A DNA stretch of 64,000 nt from assembly GCF_019511345.1 (NCBI RefSeq), contig NZ_JAEUAK010000003.1, forward strand, positions 658,086 to 722,085, read 5' to 3'. Below the pieces are notes generated by a model. It saw only the letters and a program-made list of their open reading frames with translations, ran no database searches and had not been told where the DNA came from. This DNA is from Rhizobium mesosinicum (GTDB lineage Bacteria > Pseudomonadota > Alphaproteobacteria > Rhizobiales > Rhizobiaceae). Of the stretch, positions 1 to 12,667 are shown in pieces; position 1 is the first letter of the stretch; each line of letters begins with the position of its first letter. The position numbers and the translations under genes were made by a program.

Positions 1-228
1 CAGGTAGAGATGCGAGAGATAGCGTGTATCCCCGTGAAACAGGCCTTCCGGACTGCCGGGCCCGAAAAGCACGTCGCCGTTGTGATCGAAGACGGCGAAG
101 GTGTCACCGTGTTTAAGGGTACGGGGTCGCCTCTCCTGTAGAGATGCTGCGGCAGGAATGAAGAACTGTGCGATCGGCGCTGCCGGGCTCGCCGATGCAG
201 GGGCCGGGTTACTGCCTGTTGCAACCAT
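1..228 (-). CDS. Glycogen debranching-type protein, N-terminal part (cut by window edge)
   Basis: This is the first 76 codons of a gene that runs off the left edge. The ATG at 228 follows a GGAG box. After about 30 variable residues the reading contains a block with HGDTFAVFDHNGD, followed by FGPGSPEGLFHGDTRYLS. This is typical of the N-terminal domain of amylo-alpha-1,6-glucosidase/glycogen-debranching family proteins in rhizobia. It lies 21 bp downstream of the GT4 gene on the same strand, so the two are probably cotranscribed and act on an alpha-glucan or related sugar. The catalytic domain is outside the window, so the substrate cannot be judged. Confidence 0.75.
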   Translation of the reverse strand, partial: MVATGSNPAPASASPAAPIAQFFIPAAASLQERRPRTLKHGDTFAVFDHNGDVLFGPGSPEGLFHGDTRYLSHLYL

Positions 229-249
229 CGAAATGGCTCCTCCGTGCGG

Positions 250-1344
250 TTAGGCGACGACTTTCAGGTCTAGCGACTGACCGTTCGCCCGGCGAACAGG
301 CGCGGCTCTTGTGCGAACGCCCGGCAGATTGCGATAGATGCCGAGATAGTCCCGCGCCATCCGTTCGGCTGTAAAACGCTTCTCGAAGGCTGTCCGGACC
401 TTGCGACGATCGAGCCGCAGCAGCCATTCGATATTTTCTGCGGCTTCCTGAACATTGTCGACCAGTACACCGGAGACGCCCTCGTCGATCACTTCAGGAG
501 CAGAACCGCAGCGGAAAGCGACAACGGGTGTGCCGCAGGCCATGGCTTCGATCATAACAAGCCCGAAAGGTTCCGGCCAGTCGATCGGGAAGAGCAGCGC
601 GCAGGCATTGCCGAGGAAGACTGCCTTCTGATGCTCGTTGATCTCGCCGATGAATTCGACGTTCGGATGGCTCTTGACCATCGGCTCGATAACGGTTTGC
701 CAATAGGCTTTGTCGGCGTTGTCGATCTTGGCTGCCATTTTCAGTGGCATGCCGACCTTTGCGGCAATCTGGATGGCACGATCCGGCCTCTTTTCGGGAG
801 ATATGCGACCGAGGAAGGCAAGGTAATTACCTTTCGGCTTTTCCGTGAAGGGCAGCAGATCGCGAGGCAGGCCATGATACACCGTTCCTGACCAGCTGAC
901 CGGCGGCATCGGGCGACGCTGATCATTGGAGATCGAGACGAGCGGAGTATCGGCGAAAGCCTTGTAGAAGGGCTTGAGATCAGGCAGGTCGAGACGCCCA
1001 TGCAGCGTCGTGACCGTGCGGTCGGCGAAGTCCCGGATCAGCGGGAAATGCAGGAGATCGATATGGAAATGCAGGACGTCGAACTCATGTGCACGCCTGC
1101 GGATCTCCTCCAGCATCACGACCTCGTGCGGTAGATGCTCCTTGACCGCCGGGTTGAGCCTGAGCGCGACGTCCGAGCACGCCACCAGCTTGGCGTTGGT
1201 GATGGAATCGCCGCTGGCGAAAAGCGTGACGTCATGGCCTTGGGCGACAAGTTCTTCGGTGAGATAAGAGACAATCCGCTCGGTCCCCCCGTAAAGCTTG
1301 GGCGGAACGCTTTCGGCGAGCGGTGCGATCTGAGCGATCTTCAT
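250..1344 (-). CDS. Glycosyltransferase family 4 protein
   Basis: This 364-residue protein has the GT-B layout of retaining glycosyltransferases. The N-terminal domain carries KLYGGTERIVSYL near residues 16-28. The C-terminal domain has FLGRISPEKRPD (around residue 180) and the sugar-nucleotide-binding PEPFGLVMIEAMACGTPVVA segment. The ATG at 1344 is preferred over an in-frame TTG at 1350 because an AGGAGG box sits 7 bases upstream of it. The debranching-type gene follows on the same strand, and this pair is a familiar rhizobial arrangement. Donor and acceptor cannot be read from the sequence. Confidence 0.85.
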   Translation of the reverse strand: MKIAQIAPLAESVPPKLYGGTERIVSYLTEELVAQGHDVTLFASGDSITNAKLVACSDVALRLNPAVKEHLPHEVVMLEEIRRRAHEFDVLHFHIDLLHFPLIRDFADRTVTTLHGRLDLPDLKPFYKAFADTPLVSISNDQRRPMPPVSWSGTVYHGLPRDLLPFTEKPKGNYLAFLGRISPEKRPDRAIQIAAKVGMPLKMAAKIDNADKAYWQTVIEPMVKSHPNVEFIGEINEHQKAVFLGNACALLFPIDWPEPFGLVMIEAMACGTPVVAFRCGSAPEVIDEGVSGVLVDNVQEAAENIEWLLRLDRRKVRTAFEKRFTAERMARDYLGIYRNLPGVRTRAAPVRRANGQSLDLKVVA

Positions 1345-1810
1345 CGGCAAACCTCCTCAAGTGAGCAAAGATTCCTCGAAAGAACCAGCTCTGCGTCCTT
1401 AAAGGCACGCAGCGGCCAGATAGGATGTCTAGATCTCGAATGATTGTCGGCGACATCCTCCTTTCCGGTAGCTGCACAGGCCAGTGCTACCTAACCCGCG
1501 AACTCGCGGCGGGTTCCCCCGACGAGGCCTTTGAATGTCGAAGAAATGGGATGAAATCATTCCTTGAGATCGCCGATCGGTCTTATTGGACGCCCATGAA
1601 GCGAGTACGGGCCGTTTCCCATCATTGCCGGCGCCTTCGGCAGCAAACGCCTCGCTAGGGGCCTCGAAATGCATGGTCGGACGAAGCGGACGCGCGGCAG
1701 CGATCACTTTCGCGGTTTTCCGCCCTGCGAATCTGTTTGTGTCTTCCTTTCTCATCCCTTGGCTCCATTGATCTCGACCGATGGAACTTGTGGTTTCGAT
1801 GACGTAATAT
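1345..1810. other. Intergenic region without a convincing gene
   Basis: This stretch of about 470 bp lies between the end of groEL and the start of the GT4 gene, both on the minus strand, and probably carries the GT4 promoter. Open frames here are short, run into groEL or lack ribosome binding sites. One small inverted repeat, AACCCGC (1493-1499) with GCGGGTT (1509-1515), could be a weak hairpin. Nothing else was recognised. Confidence 0.5.
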
Positions 1811-1843
1811 GGAGGTCCGCCCCGGCAGACGGCGCGGACCTCC
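1811..1843 (-). terminator. Hairpin terminator downstream of groEL
   Basis: GGAGGTCCGC at 1811-1820 pairs perfectly with GCGGACCTCC at 1834-1843 around a 13-base loop. The hairpin begins 9 bases after the groEL stop codon. On the minus strand it is followed by an AT-rich ATATTA stretch rather than a clean T-run, so this is a strong stem with an imperfect tail. It most likely ends the groES-groEL transcript. Confidence 0.75.
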
Positions 1844-1852
1844 GCAATCGCT

Positions 1853-3505
<1,653 letters not shown>

Positions 3506-3532
3506 CTATTTGACTGATGGTTGGAAAGCGCC

Positions 3533-3847
3533 TCAGGCCGCCTTTTTGTGCTCGGCCTGGGCTTCGATGACGCCCATCACATCGCTTTCCTTCATGATCA
3601 GAAGGTCTTCCCCATTGATCTTGATCTCGGTGCCGGACCATTTGCCGAATAGAATGCGATCGCCGACCTTGACGTCGAGCGCTTGGATCTGGCCGGCACC
3701 GTTGCGCGCGCCGGAGCCGACGGCGATGACCTCGCCTTCCTGTGGTTTTTCCTTGGCGGTGTCTGGGATGATGATGCCGCCTTTGGTCTTTTCTTCCGAT
3801 TCGACACGGCGGACGAGAATGCGATCATGAAGCGGTCGGAACGACAT
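3533..3847 (-). CDS. groES: 10-kDa co-chaperonin GroES
   Basis: This 104-residue co-chaperonin caps the GroEL ring. It begins [15 protein letters not shown]. It has the mobile-loop region around [12 protein letters not shown] (residues 18-30) and the [13 protein letters not shown] segment, which holds the conserved beta strand. The ATG at 3847 has a GGAGG box 7 bases upstream; an upstream extension of the open frame to 3922 has no such support. It is the first gene of the groESL operon, whose leader carries a CIRCE element. Confidence 0.97.
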   Translation of the reverse strand: MSFRPLHDRILVRRVESEEKTKGGIIIPDTAKEKPQEGEVIAVGSGARNGAGQIQALDVKVGDRILFGKWSGTEIKINGEDLLIMKESDVMGVIEAQAEHKKAA

Positions 3848-3998
3848 GTTTTCCTCCGATGGACAAACAATGATGATGTTGTTCCCCTGGCCGGACCGGA
3901 TGACCAGTCCGGGCGGGTGCAAAGACCTCGGTCGAGCGTTTTGCGAAAAATGATCTGGTTTTGCATTTTTTCGATTTCAAGAGAGCGAATGAAAAAAA

Positions 3999-4025
3999 TT
4001 AGCACTCGCACTTGGTGGCTGCTAA
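3999..4025 (-). promoter_or_regulatory. CIRCE operator of the groESL operon
   Basis: On the + strand TTAGCACTC (3999-4007) is followed after exactly 9 bases by GGCTGCTAA (4017-4025). The CIRCE consensus is TTAGCACTC-N9-GAGTGCTAA, so one arm is perfect and the other differs at two of nine bases. It lies about 150 bp upstream of the groES start. CIRCE is the binding site of the HrcA heat-shock repressor, so HrcA control of this operon is expected. hrcA itself is not in the window. Confidence 0.85.
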
Positions 4026-4128
4026 CACGCTGGAAAGGAACAGAAAACCTGGATCAGACGTTCACAATTCCGTTGATGGCCGCAAAAAATTGCGCCACCT
4101 TTTGACTGTCATGAAACGGAGATGAAGC

Positions 4129-4401
4129 ATGCGATTTTCATCGGATCTCGAACGTCAATTGAATGGCTACGGGCTGACCACCGCTCACATTCTCTACCGC
4201 ATTCCCGATTTTGAATCAGTTCTGCAGACCTACGTCTGGCAGGATTACGATCTTGCGCCAGATTTTCCTGAGATGCATAAGTTCCTGGACTTTTGGCAAA
4301 CCAATCTCGATGGACCGCTGCATTCGGTCCGCTATTCCCACCAGCGCCTGATAGGGCCGAACGAATGGCGCCGTGTCGAAGGCGAGTTCAAGCTGCACTG
4401 A
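4129..4401 (+). CDS. Usg family protein
   Basis: This 90-residue protein resembles the small Usg family common in alphaproteobacteria. It has a short N-terminal helix, a TTAHILYRIPDF segment and a conserved Trp/Tyr-rich middle (TYVWQDYDLAPDFP), and it ends in VRYSHQRLIGPNEWRRVEGEF. The ATG at 4129 follows a GGAGATGAAGC box. The biochemical role of the family is not established; an old suggestion links it to tryptophan biosynthesis genes in other genomes, and nothing here tests that. It stands alone, divergent from groESL. Confidence 0.75.
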   Translation: MRFSSDLERQLNGYGLTTAHILYRIPDFESVLQTYVWQDYDLAPDFPEMHKFLDFWQTNLDGPLHSVRYSHQRLIGPNEWRRVEGEFKLH

Positions 4402-4479
4402 GACTTGAAACCGGATTTTTATCTTCCTAGCTCTTCCTGCGACCGAAGCCGATGAGTTCGGTCACTATCACATGTCTTT

Positions 4480-4788
4480 TTGGAATGGGTACGGAACGTG
4501 GAAGAGAAGATCAGTGTCATCAAGAACCTTAGCGTTGAGGAACGCGAAGAGACCCTCATCGATATCGCGCGGATTCTGGAAGACACAGCACGCGAAGCTT
4601 TCGTCGAAGGCAACAGGCATTTTGCAGTGCTATCCAACAACATGGCCGCTGCAATCCGGATCAACGCCGATGAGCTTGCGCGCGACGACGTTCGAAATGC
4701 TGAGCGCGTGCTGCAGCAGGCAACGACAATGCTTTCGGAATTCAAGGCTGCCCACCCCTACCGATTGGTGAGCATGGCCGTTCACTAG
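4480..4788 (+). CDS. Small helical protein of unknown function
   Basis: The reading of about 102 residues is rich in Glu, Arg, Ala and Ile with heptad-like spacing, so it is probably an all-helical cytoplasmic protein; its C-terminus is LVSMAVH. No family was recognised. The start is unclear. The frame opens with a TTG at 4480, and a GTG at 4498 is also possible; neither has a good ribosome binding site. An overlapping frame begins with ATG at 4472 but gives an Arg/Ser-rich reading that looks non-coding. Confidence 0.5.
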   Translation: MEWVRNVEEKISVIKNLSVEEREETLIDIARILEDTAREAFVEGNRHFAVLSNNMAAAIRINADELARDDVRNAERVLQQATTMLSEFKAAHPYRLVSMAVH

Positions 4789-4851
4789 CGAATGTGGAGC
4801 GAGCTCCCAAAATCGGCCGGCGCTATGACACCGGCCGAACTTTGTCGTAAC

Positions 4852-5691
4852 TTAGTTCCGCGGAAAGTCCGTGCTAACAGTCACGTGTTGCCAGGCGTCG
4901 AAATTCTTCCGCAGAGCCTCCAGGCGTCCCTGCGCGAGCTTATATGCGTCCGAACCGAGGAGGAGCCGGAGAGGAGGCTCGGCTGCGTCGACTGCCTTGA
5001 TTATGGCCGCCGCGCCGCGCACCGGATCGCCCGGCTGTTTGCCTGAATATTCACGCGCGGCCTTGCGTCGGGCGCCCGCTGTCTCGGCGTAATCGTCGAT
5101 CACGGTCTTAGATTCGATCATGGAGCGACCAGCCCAATCCGTCCGAAAGCCGCCTGGTTCCACGATTGTCACCTTGATGCCGAGCGGCCCGACTTCCTGC
5201 GACAGAGATTCCGAAAAGCCTTCAACGGCGAACTTGCTGGCATGATAATAACCGGTCGCCGGAAACGCCATCAGACCACCAACCGAGGATATGTTGATGA
5301 TGTGACCGCTTCGGCGAGCGCGCATCCGCGGCAGGGCCTTACGTGTCACTGAATAGAGGCCGAAGACGTTGGTTTCGAACTGACGGCGAATTTCGGCGTC
5401 TTCGCCTTCTTCGATTGCGGAGAAGTAGCCGTACCCAGCGTTGTTCACCAGCACGTCGATGTGACCAAAGTGCGCTTCGGCGCCGGAAACGGCCGTCTCG
5501 ACAGCCTTCTCATCGGTTACGTCGAGTGGCAGCGCGATGGCTTTACCGTCATATTTTCCAACGAGGTCTTCGAGATTTTCCGGGCGGCGAGCGGTTAGCA
5601 CAGCGCGATCGCCGCGCTCCAGCACCTGCTTGGCGAGCTCGTAACCAAAACCGGTCGAGCAGCCGGTTATGAACCAAATCTTCTGTGACAT
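4852..5691 (-). CDS. Short-chain dehydrogenase/reductase
   Basis: This 279-residue classical SDR oxidoreductase uses NAD(P). The Rossmann glycine motif TGCSTGFG is at residues 9-16, NNAG at 83-86, the catalytic Ser at about 135, and the YxxxK pair at Tyr149/Lys153. The lengthened C-terminal part with an EPGGFRTDWAG stretch resembles the subgroup often annotated as oxidoreductase/retinol-dehydrogenase-like. The substrate is unknown. It is divergent from an AraC-type regulator whose proximity suggests that the regulator controls it. Confidence 0.85.
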   Translation of the reverse strand: MSQKIWFITGCSTGFGYELAKQVLERGDRAVLTARRPENLEDLVGKYDGKAIALPLDVTDEKAVETAVSGAEAHFGHIDVLVNNAGYGYFSAIEEGEDAEIRRQFETNVFGLYSVTRKALPRMRARRSGHIINISSVGGLMAFPATGYYHASKFAVEGFSESLSQEVGPLGIKVTIVEPGGFRTDWAGRSMIESKTVIDDYAETAGARRKAAREYSGKQPGDPVRGAAAIIKAVDAAEPPLRLLLGSDAYKLAQGRLEALRKNFDAWQHVTVSTDFPRN

Positions 5692-5898
5692 TGGATTGCC
5701 TTTCTTGTTTCAAACTTCCTTGGCTCGGCAGGCAGGAACCGTAACGCCACCGCCTGCGAAGCTGAACGCCGCTGAATTTGGCAACAAGTCCCCTTTGAAA
5801 CTACGGCAATCATGCCAATATTTTGCACGATCCTGCCAAACAGCCCGCCCCAGCCTTTCCGTATCGGTGAGCACGTGTCAGACACGGAGCAAATGGAG

Positions 5899-6786
5899 AT
5901 GATCGTGAAACAAATCGTTGAAACGATGTGCGACATCATCGAGCGTCACGCCGACAAGCCGCGTACGCCGACAATCATTCCGGGTCTTGTGCTCCACCAG
6001 ATGGAGACAAGCATCCATCCGATCCACGCTCTTTATCATCCACGGGTGTGCATCATCTTGCGGGGAGGAAAGACGGTTAGCCTCGGCGACGAGCGGTTTC
6101 ACGTGGACCAATCGACATTCCTTCTTGTCACCGTCGATTTACCTGTCGCGTCACAGGTGTTCAAAGCCGATGACGGAAAGTCTCATCTTGCCCTCACCTT
6201 GGACCTTGAGCGGACGATGCTTGCTGATGTCCTGCAACGCCTTCCACCGCATCATACGCCGACCAGTCCTCCGGCCGGCATTATCGCTTCCGAGCTTACG
6301 GGATCGCTGCTTGAGCCTTTCGCGAGATTGCTGAATTTGCTGGACAACCCGGATGAGGTTGAATTTATCCGGCCCTTGATCGTTCAAGAGATCCATTATC
6401 GGCTTGCGCGGAGTGGTCTTGGCGAGAGGCTCGGACAATTCGCCCGGAGTGGCTCCCATCTATGGCAGATTGGAAAAGCAACGAGTTGGATCAAGGCGAA
6501 CTACAAGGAGCCTATGAGGATCGAGGAACTTTCTGAAATGGCAGGGATGAGCGTCACGTCCTTCCACCGCCATTTCAAAGCTGTCACATTGATGACACCG
6601 ATACAGTACCGAACCCAGATCCGCCTTCAGGAGGCCAGACGTATCCTGATTTCAGAACGCGCTCCGGCCGGCACGGCGGGCGTCGCGGTAGGCTATGACA
6701 GCCAATCGCAATTTAGCAGAGACTATAAGCGAATGTTCGGGGCGCCTCCGGCGTCTGATGCCGTTCGCCTCGTCGGAACAGTATGA
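5899..6786 (+). CDS. AraC family transcriptional regulator
   Basis: This regulator of about 295 residues has an N-terminal AraC_N-type sensing domain (containing HPRVCIILRGGKTVSLGD) and a C-terminal double helix-turn-helix of about 100 residues, with MRIEELSEMAGMSVTSFHRHFK in the first HTH and a second HTH around GYDSQSQFSRDYKRMFG. The frame is open from an ATG at 5812. The ATG at 5899 has GGAG 9 bases upstream and gives a usual family length, so it is preferred. The gene is transcribed away from the SDR gene across a gap of about 200 bp, the common layout for an AraC-type activator and its target. Confidence 0.85.
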   Translation: MIVKQIVETMCDIIERHADKPRTPTIIPGLVLHQMETSIHPIHALYHPRVCIILRGGKTVSLGDERFHVDQSTFLLVTVDLPVASQVFKADDGKSHLALTLDLERTMLADVLQRLPPHHTPTSPPAGIIASELTGSLLEPFARLLNLLDNPDEVEFIRPLIVQEIHYRLARSGLGERLGQFARSGSHLWQIGKATSWIKANYKEPMRIEELSEMAGMSVTSFHRHFKAVTLMTPIQYRTQIRLQEARRILISERAPAGTAGVAVGYDSQSQFSRDYKRMFGAPPASDAVRLVGTV

Positions 6787-6980
6787 CGATACGCGCGCCG
6801 TGGAACATTGCGCCGACCTCGATCCGGCACGGAAGCGTGATCGGCATTGAAGAAAATCTGAGGTGCCGAGAGAAGTTTTCGTGCCGACCGCAGCGTTTCG
6901 TTGACCAAGCCCGCGGGCCGCCGGCCAACGAATCCGCTGAAGATCAACCGCGTCAGTTAGGTGACAACGGGCGGGTGCAC

Positions 6981-9201
<2,221 letters not shown>

Positions 9202-9228
9202 TCATGCGGAGGAGCGAAGCGTTTTGCC

Positions 9229-12200
9229 TCATTTTTGCATCCCCAGATACGGGTGCAGCCAACGCAAGGTGAACCATGTCGCGATCGGCGACGTCTCGAA
9301 ATTCTGATATTTCATCAACGACCTTGCGTAGAGTTCGGAGTCGCGGAAGCTGTATTTGGCGTGACGTTTTGGTTTGACGTTGTTGATGGTGACGACGATG
9401 TCGGCATTGCGGGCGCTCCTGAGCTGCTGCAGGCAGAATTCGGCGGCGCGGCGGCTGGTCTTTGCCCATTGCACGACCATCAGCGTTCGCTCGGCAAGCG
9501 CCGTCAGATGCATCGTGTCGGCCGAGGCGAGCACTGGGGCGCTGTCGAAGATGACGATCTGGCCTCTGGCGCGGGCCATCTCGATGATCTCGGCCAGGTC
9601 GGCCGACCGCATGCGCCGCTGCAGACCGGGATTGCCGGCCGGGATGAAGTCGATGCCGCTCGGATGGTGATGGACGATGTCCTGAAGAGCTGCCTGCCCA
9701 CTTAAGAACTCGTTCAGCCCCTGCGTCAGGCCGGACCTGAACAACGTGTCGAGACGTCCGCGCCGGATGTCGCTGTCGACGAGCAGCACCGGCGTGCCGT
9801 TGGCGGCGAGTTCGATTGCCAGCGATCCGGCCACCAGCGACTTGCCTTCGCCGCTATGGGCCGAGGTGACGGCAATACTGTTCGGCAGCTTTCCGCCGTT
9901 GGTCTGTTTGAGCGAGATCATGATGGTGCGGATCGCTTCGTCGAACATGCCGATCTGCGTTTGCCCGAACAGCCTTGAAGGGTCTCTGCGGTCCTTGCGT
10001 CGCAAGTGCGGGACGAAGCCGGCCGGCACGATGCGTGCGATTCCGGCGATCTGGTCGAAGCTGCGCACCGTCCTGTCCATCATCTCGACCACGAAGGCGG
10101 CCGTCACCGCAACCGAGATGGAAGCAAAGAAGGCGCCGATCAGATAGAACAGCCGGCTGCGCCCCTGCGGTGTGAGCGGCACTGCAGCCGGTGACAGGAC
10201 CTCCAGTTCGGCGCCCGGCAGCATGGCCTGCCCGACAAGGCTCCGGCGCTGCTCCTCGAGCTTGTCGAGCGCCGTCTGCTCCTTGTCGGCGATGCGCTGC
10301 AGCCGCGTAAGCTCTGTCTGCGCCAGCGACGAGCGGGAGCGCTGCTCATAGGCGGCCGTCAGTGCCGATCGGACCGTGCGGTCCTCGTCATCCAGAGCGG
10401 TCAGCCTGGCGCGTATGGACTGCAGGTACCGGTCGACCGCCGTGCTGAGATCGGCGCGGGACTTGTCGATCTTTGCCCGCAGGTCGACCACGGCGGGAGC
10501 ATCGTTGCCATAGATGTCGAGAAGGCGGGCAAGATCCTGCTGCTGGGTCCGAAGATCGGCCTGCATCACGCCGATGCTGTCGGGAACGGCTTTGGTCTGA
10601 GCGGCAAGCGAAGGATCGTCGGCTGCTTCCAGCGCGGCAATCGTATCCTTGATGTCGGCGCGGCTTTGTCCGATCTTCGTCTGCCGGTCGCTCAATTCGA
10701 CGATCGCCTTGATCTGTTCGCTCTGATCATCGTCGTTTTGAACGACGCCCGCCGTTTGCTGATAGGTGTCGGCGGCATCGCGGGCTGCCTTGGCGCGATC
10801 CTGCTGTTCGGCGATGCGCTGGCCGATCCATGCTTGCGCCGTGTCCAGGCTGGCGCGGATACTGTCCTTGCGTTCTTCGAGATAGATGCTGATGAGCCGG
10901 TTCGGGACGGCGGCTGCGAGTTGCGGATCGCCGGCCATAAAGCCGATCTGGACGACGTCGCTCTGGCCGTCGCGCCAGACACTCAGCGCCTTGTAATAGG
11001 CCTGGATGACCGGCTCGACACTGTCTGCTGCCGGTTGCGACGACTGATCGCTGCTCATCAGGGCGCGCAAAGTTGCCCTGATCTCATCGACGACGGAGGC
11101 CTGGCGCAGGGCCGGGTTGAACTCCGGCCGCTCGTCGAGCCGCAAGTCGCGGATGACCCGCTCGGCCACGCTTCTCGACAGAAGCCGCTCGGTCTCGGAG
11201 GTGACGTTGAGCGGCGCATTGCCGCCGGCATCGCCGCTGTTCAGCGCGGTTGCCAGGGGCTTGTGGATCATCAGCCGGGATCCGGCATGATAGCTCGGCC
11301 TCAACCCCGAGATCAGCACGATCGAAGCCGCCATCAGCACCACCATCAGAGCAACGATCATCACCAGCCGCCGACGCAGCAAACGTAAACCAGACGTGAG
11401 ATCACCCGTTTCGGTCGGGAACCGGATCGCGAACATAATCACGGCAGTGGCAAACAGGACGAAGAGAAGGCTATTCTGAGTGAGGATGATCGTTTCCGTG
11501 AGGTTCATCACCAGAAACATGATGACCAGCACGTTCAGCCACAGCCAACCTTCCTCAGGAGCGTCACACAGGAGCGCCGCGCCCTGCCGCAAAGCGCGGG
11601 CAATGGTCCAGACCAGTGGGATGAAGCCCAGGAGCCCGAGACTCAGCAATGTGTCGCGAAATCCATTATGGGCGTGCGGCGCCGGCCACCCCGCCGCGGC
11701 TCGGACGTGCCAGCCATCGGCGTTGGAGTCGGCCCAGAAGGCCTGATAGCCGTAACCGAACAACAACCGCCTTCCGATTGCGTGATCCACTTCCCGCCAG
11801 AGCGGAACACGGCCGGTCAGTGTCGCATCCTTGCCCAGCGCTTCCAGCATGGGAACGAGCAGTTCGCTGAGGCCTACAAGGACCAGCGCGACCAGTTGCA
11901 GACAGACCAGCACGAGGGTCACCCGTCCGAGATCGCGGGTCTTTGATAGAGCAAGGAAGAAAACCGTGGCCACCACCGCACTGGCGAGTGAGGTCATGGC
12001 CGTCATCGACTGGGACGCGACGAGGCAAACGAGACTGGCGCACAGCAGCGGTATGCTGACGATTTTCAGCCCCGCCTGTCGATCCGCTGCCATCACGCTG
12101 CATGCGAAAGTCGCGATTGCGGCGTTCCACCCGAGCGCGTTCTTGTTGTCAAAGACCCCTCTCAGGGAGCTCTCGCCCACGGTGAACGCGCGACTGGGCC

Positions 12201-12666
12201 ATGCCACAGCCATCAAAAGACTGAATACCATGCCGGAGCCGAGCACCACGACCGTCAGCAACAGCAATTGCCGGGGCGTGAACAGGATGGCGAGAAGATA
12301 CGCAAGCGATACGGAGAGAACGAGCGCGATGCCCCGCTGCAGGGTGAGAGCGGGGCTGGGCGACCACAGCACGGAGACAAGCGGTAAAAGGAGGAGCACA
12401 ACGAACGGCAGGCTGCGGCGGATGGCGATCAGCAGCTCTGCCTGATTTCGAGCCAAGAGCCCAAGAGAAATCAGATAGATAGGCATGCCAAGCAGGCGAA
12501 GAGTCGCCATTTCACTGGCATCCAGGTAGCCATCGCGGTCGATCAGAGGGAAGACGCAACCGCTCAGAAGGAGCAGCGCAATGATAACACCGACGCACTC
12601 CATCGAACGCCAAGGCATGATGACACTGGGGCTGTAGATTGCCGGGTAGCAAGCCTTATCCACCAT
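9229..12666 (-). CDS. Fused Wzy/ExoQ-type polymerase and Wzc/ExoP-type co-polymerase
   Basis: One continuous frame of 1,145 residues. Residues 1 to about 420 form a polytopic membrane protein of the O-antigen ligase/Wzy family, with the hallmark TLTGRVPLWREV, a GYGYQAFW segment and PHAHNGFRDTLLSLGLLG. From about residue 421 (DLTSGLRLL) it is a Wzz/Wzc-type chain-length protein: a transmembrane segment, a long coiled-coil periplasmic part, a second transmembrane segment, then a cytoplasmic ATPase with Walker A SAHSGEGKS (about 935-943), a Walker A' LLVDSDIRR and a Walker B IVIFDSAP. The last 25 or so residues are unique to this copy. The Wzc part lacks the first 32 residues of the stand-alone copy. 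The start is 1 base after the upstream GT2 stop, so coupling is likely. Separate polymerase and co-polymerase are the norm; a natural fusion would be unusual. An assembly collapse is the main alternative. Confidence 0.85.
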   Translation of the reverse strand: MVDKACYPAIYSPSVIMPWRSMECVGVIIALLLLSGCVFPLIDRDGYLDASEMATLRLLGMPIYLISLGLLARNQAELLIAIRRSLPFVVLLLLPLVSVLWSPSPALTLQRGIALVLSVSLAYLLAILFTPRQLLLLTVVVLGSGMVFSLLMAVAWPSRAFTVGESSLRGVFDNKNALGWNAAIATFACSVMAADRQAGLKIVSIPLLCASLVCLVASQSMTAMTSLASAVVATVFFLALSKTRDLGRVTLVLVCLQLVALVLVGLSELLVPMLEALGKDATLTGRVPLWREVDHAIGRRLLFGYGYQAFWADSNADGWHVRAAAGWPAPHAHNGFRDTLLSLGLLGFIPLVWTIARALRQGAALLCDAPEEGWLWLNVLVIMFLVMNLTETIILTQNSLLFVLFATAVIMFAIRFPTETGDLTSGLRLLRRRLVMIVALMVVLMAASIVLISGLRPSYHAGSRLMIHKPLATALNSGDAGGNAPLNVTSETERLLSRSVAERVIRDLRLDERPEFNPALRQASVVDEIRATLRALMSSDQSSQPAADSVEPVIQAYYKALSVWRDGQSDVVQIGFMAGDPQLAAAVPNRLISIYLEERKDSIRASLDTAQAWIGQRIAEQQDRAKAARDAADTYQQTAGVVQNDDDQSEQIKAIVELSDRQTKIGQSRADIKDTIAALEAADDPSLAAQTKAVPDSIGVMQADLRTQQQDLARLLDIYGNDAPAVVDLRAKIDKSRADLSTAVDRYLQSIRARLTALDDEDRTVRSALTAAYEQRSRSSLAQTELTRLQRIADKEQTALDKLEEQRRSLVGQAMLPGAELEVLSPAAVPLTPQGRSRLFYLIGAFFASISVAVTAAFVVEMMDRTVRSFDQIAGIARIVPAGFVPHLRRKDRRDPSRLFGQTQIGMFDEAIRTIMISLKQTNGGKLPNSIAVTSAHSGEGKSLVAGSLAIELAANGTPVLLVDSDIRRGRLDTLFRSGLTQGLNEFLSGQAALQDIVHHHPSGIDFIPAGNPGLQRRMRSADLAEIIEMARARGQIVIFDSAPVLASADTMHLTALAERTLMVVQWAKTSRRAAEFCLQQLRSARNADIVVTINNVKPKRHAKYSFRDSELYARSLMKYQNFETSPIATWFTLRWLHPYLGMQK
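9305..11404. repeat. 2,100-bp direct repeat, copy A (inside the fused gene)
   Basis: This matches 17382-19481 at a constant offset of 8,077 bp. Direct comparison found 14 substitutions and no indels (about 99.3% identity). It begins TGATATTTCATC at 9305 and ends GTGAGATCA at 11404; flanks diverge at once on both sides. The length is exactly 700 codons, which keeps the reading frame of the fused gene open at both junctions. No transposase gene or terminal inverted repeat borders it. Confidence 0.95.
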
Positions 12667-12667
12667 G

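Noticed and set aside
9305..11404. Idea that the 2.1-kb repeat is a transposon
   Set aside because: It contains no transposase, no terminal inverted repeats and no target duplication that I can see. It is entirely wzc-like coding sequence.
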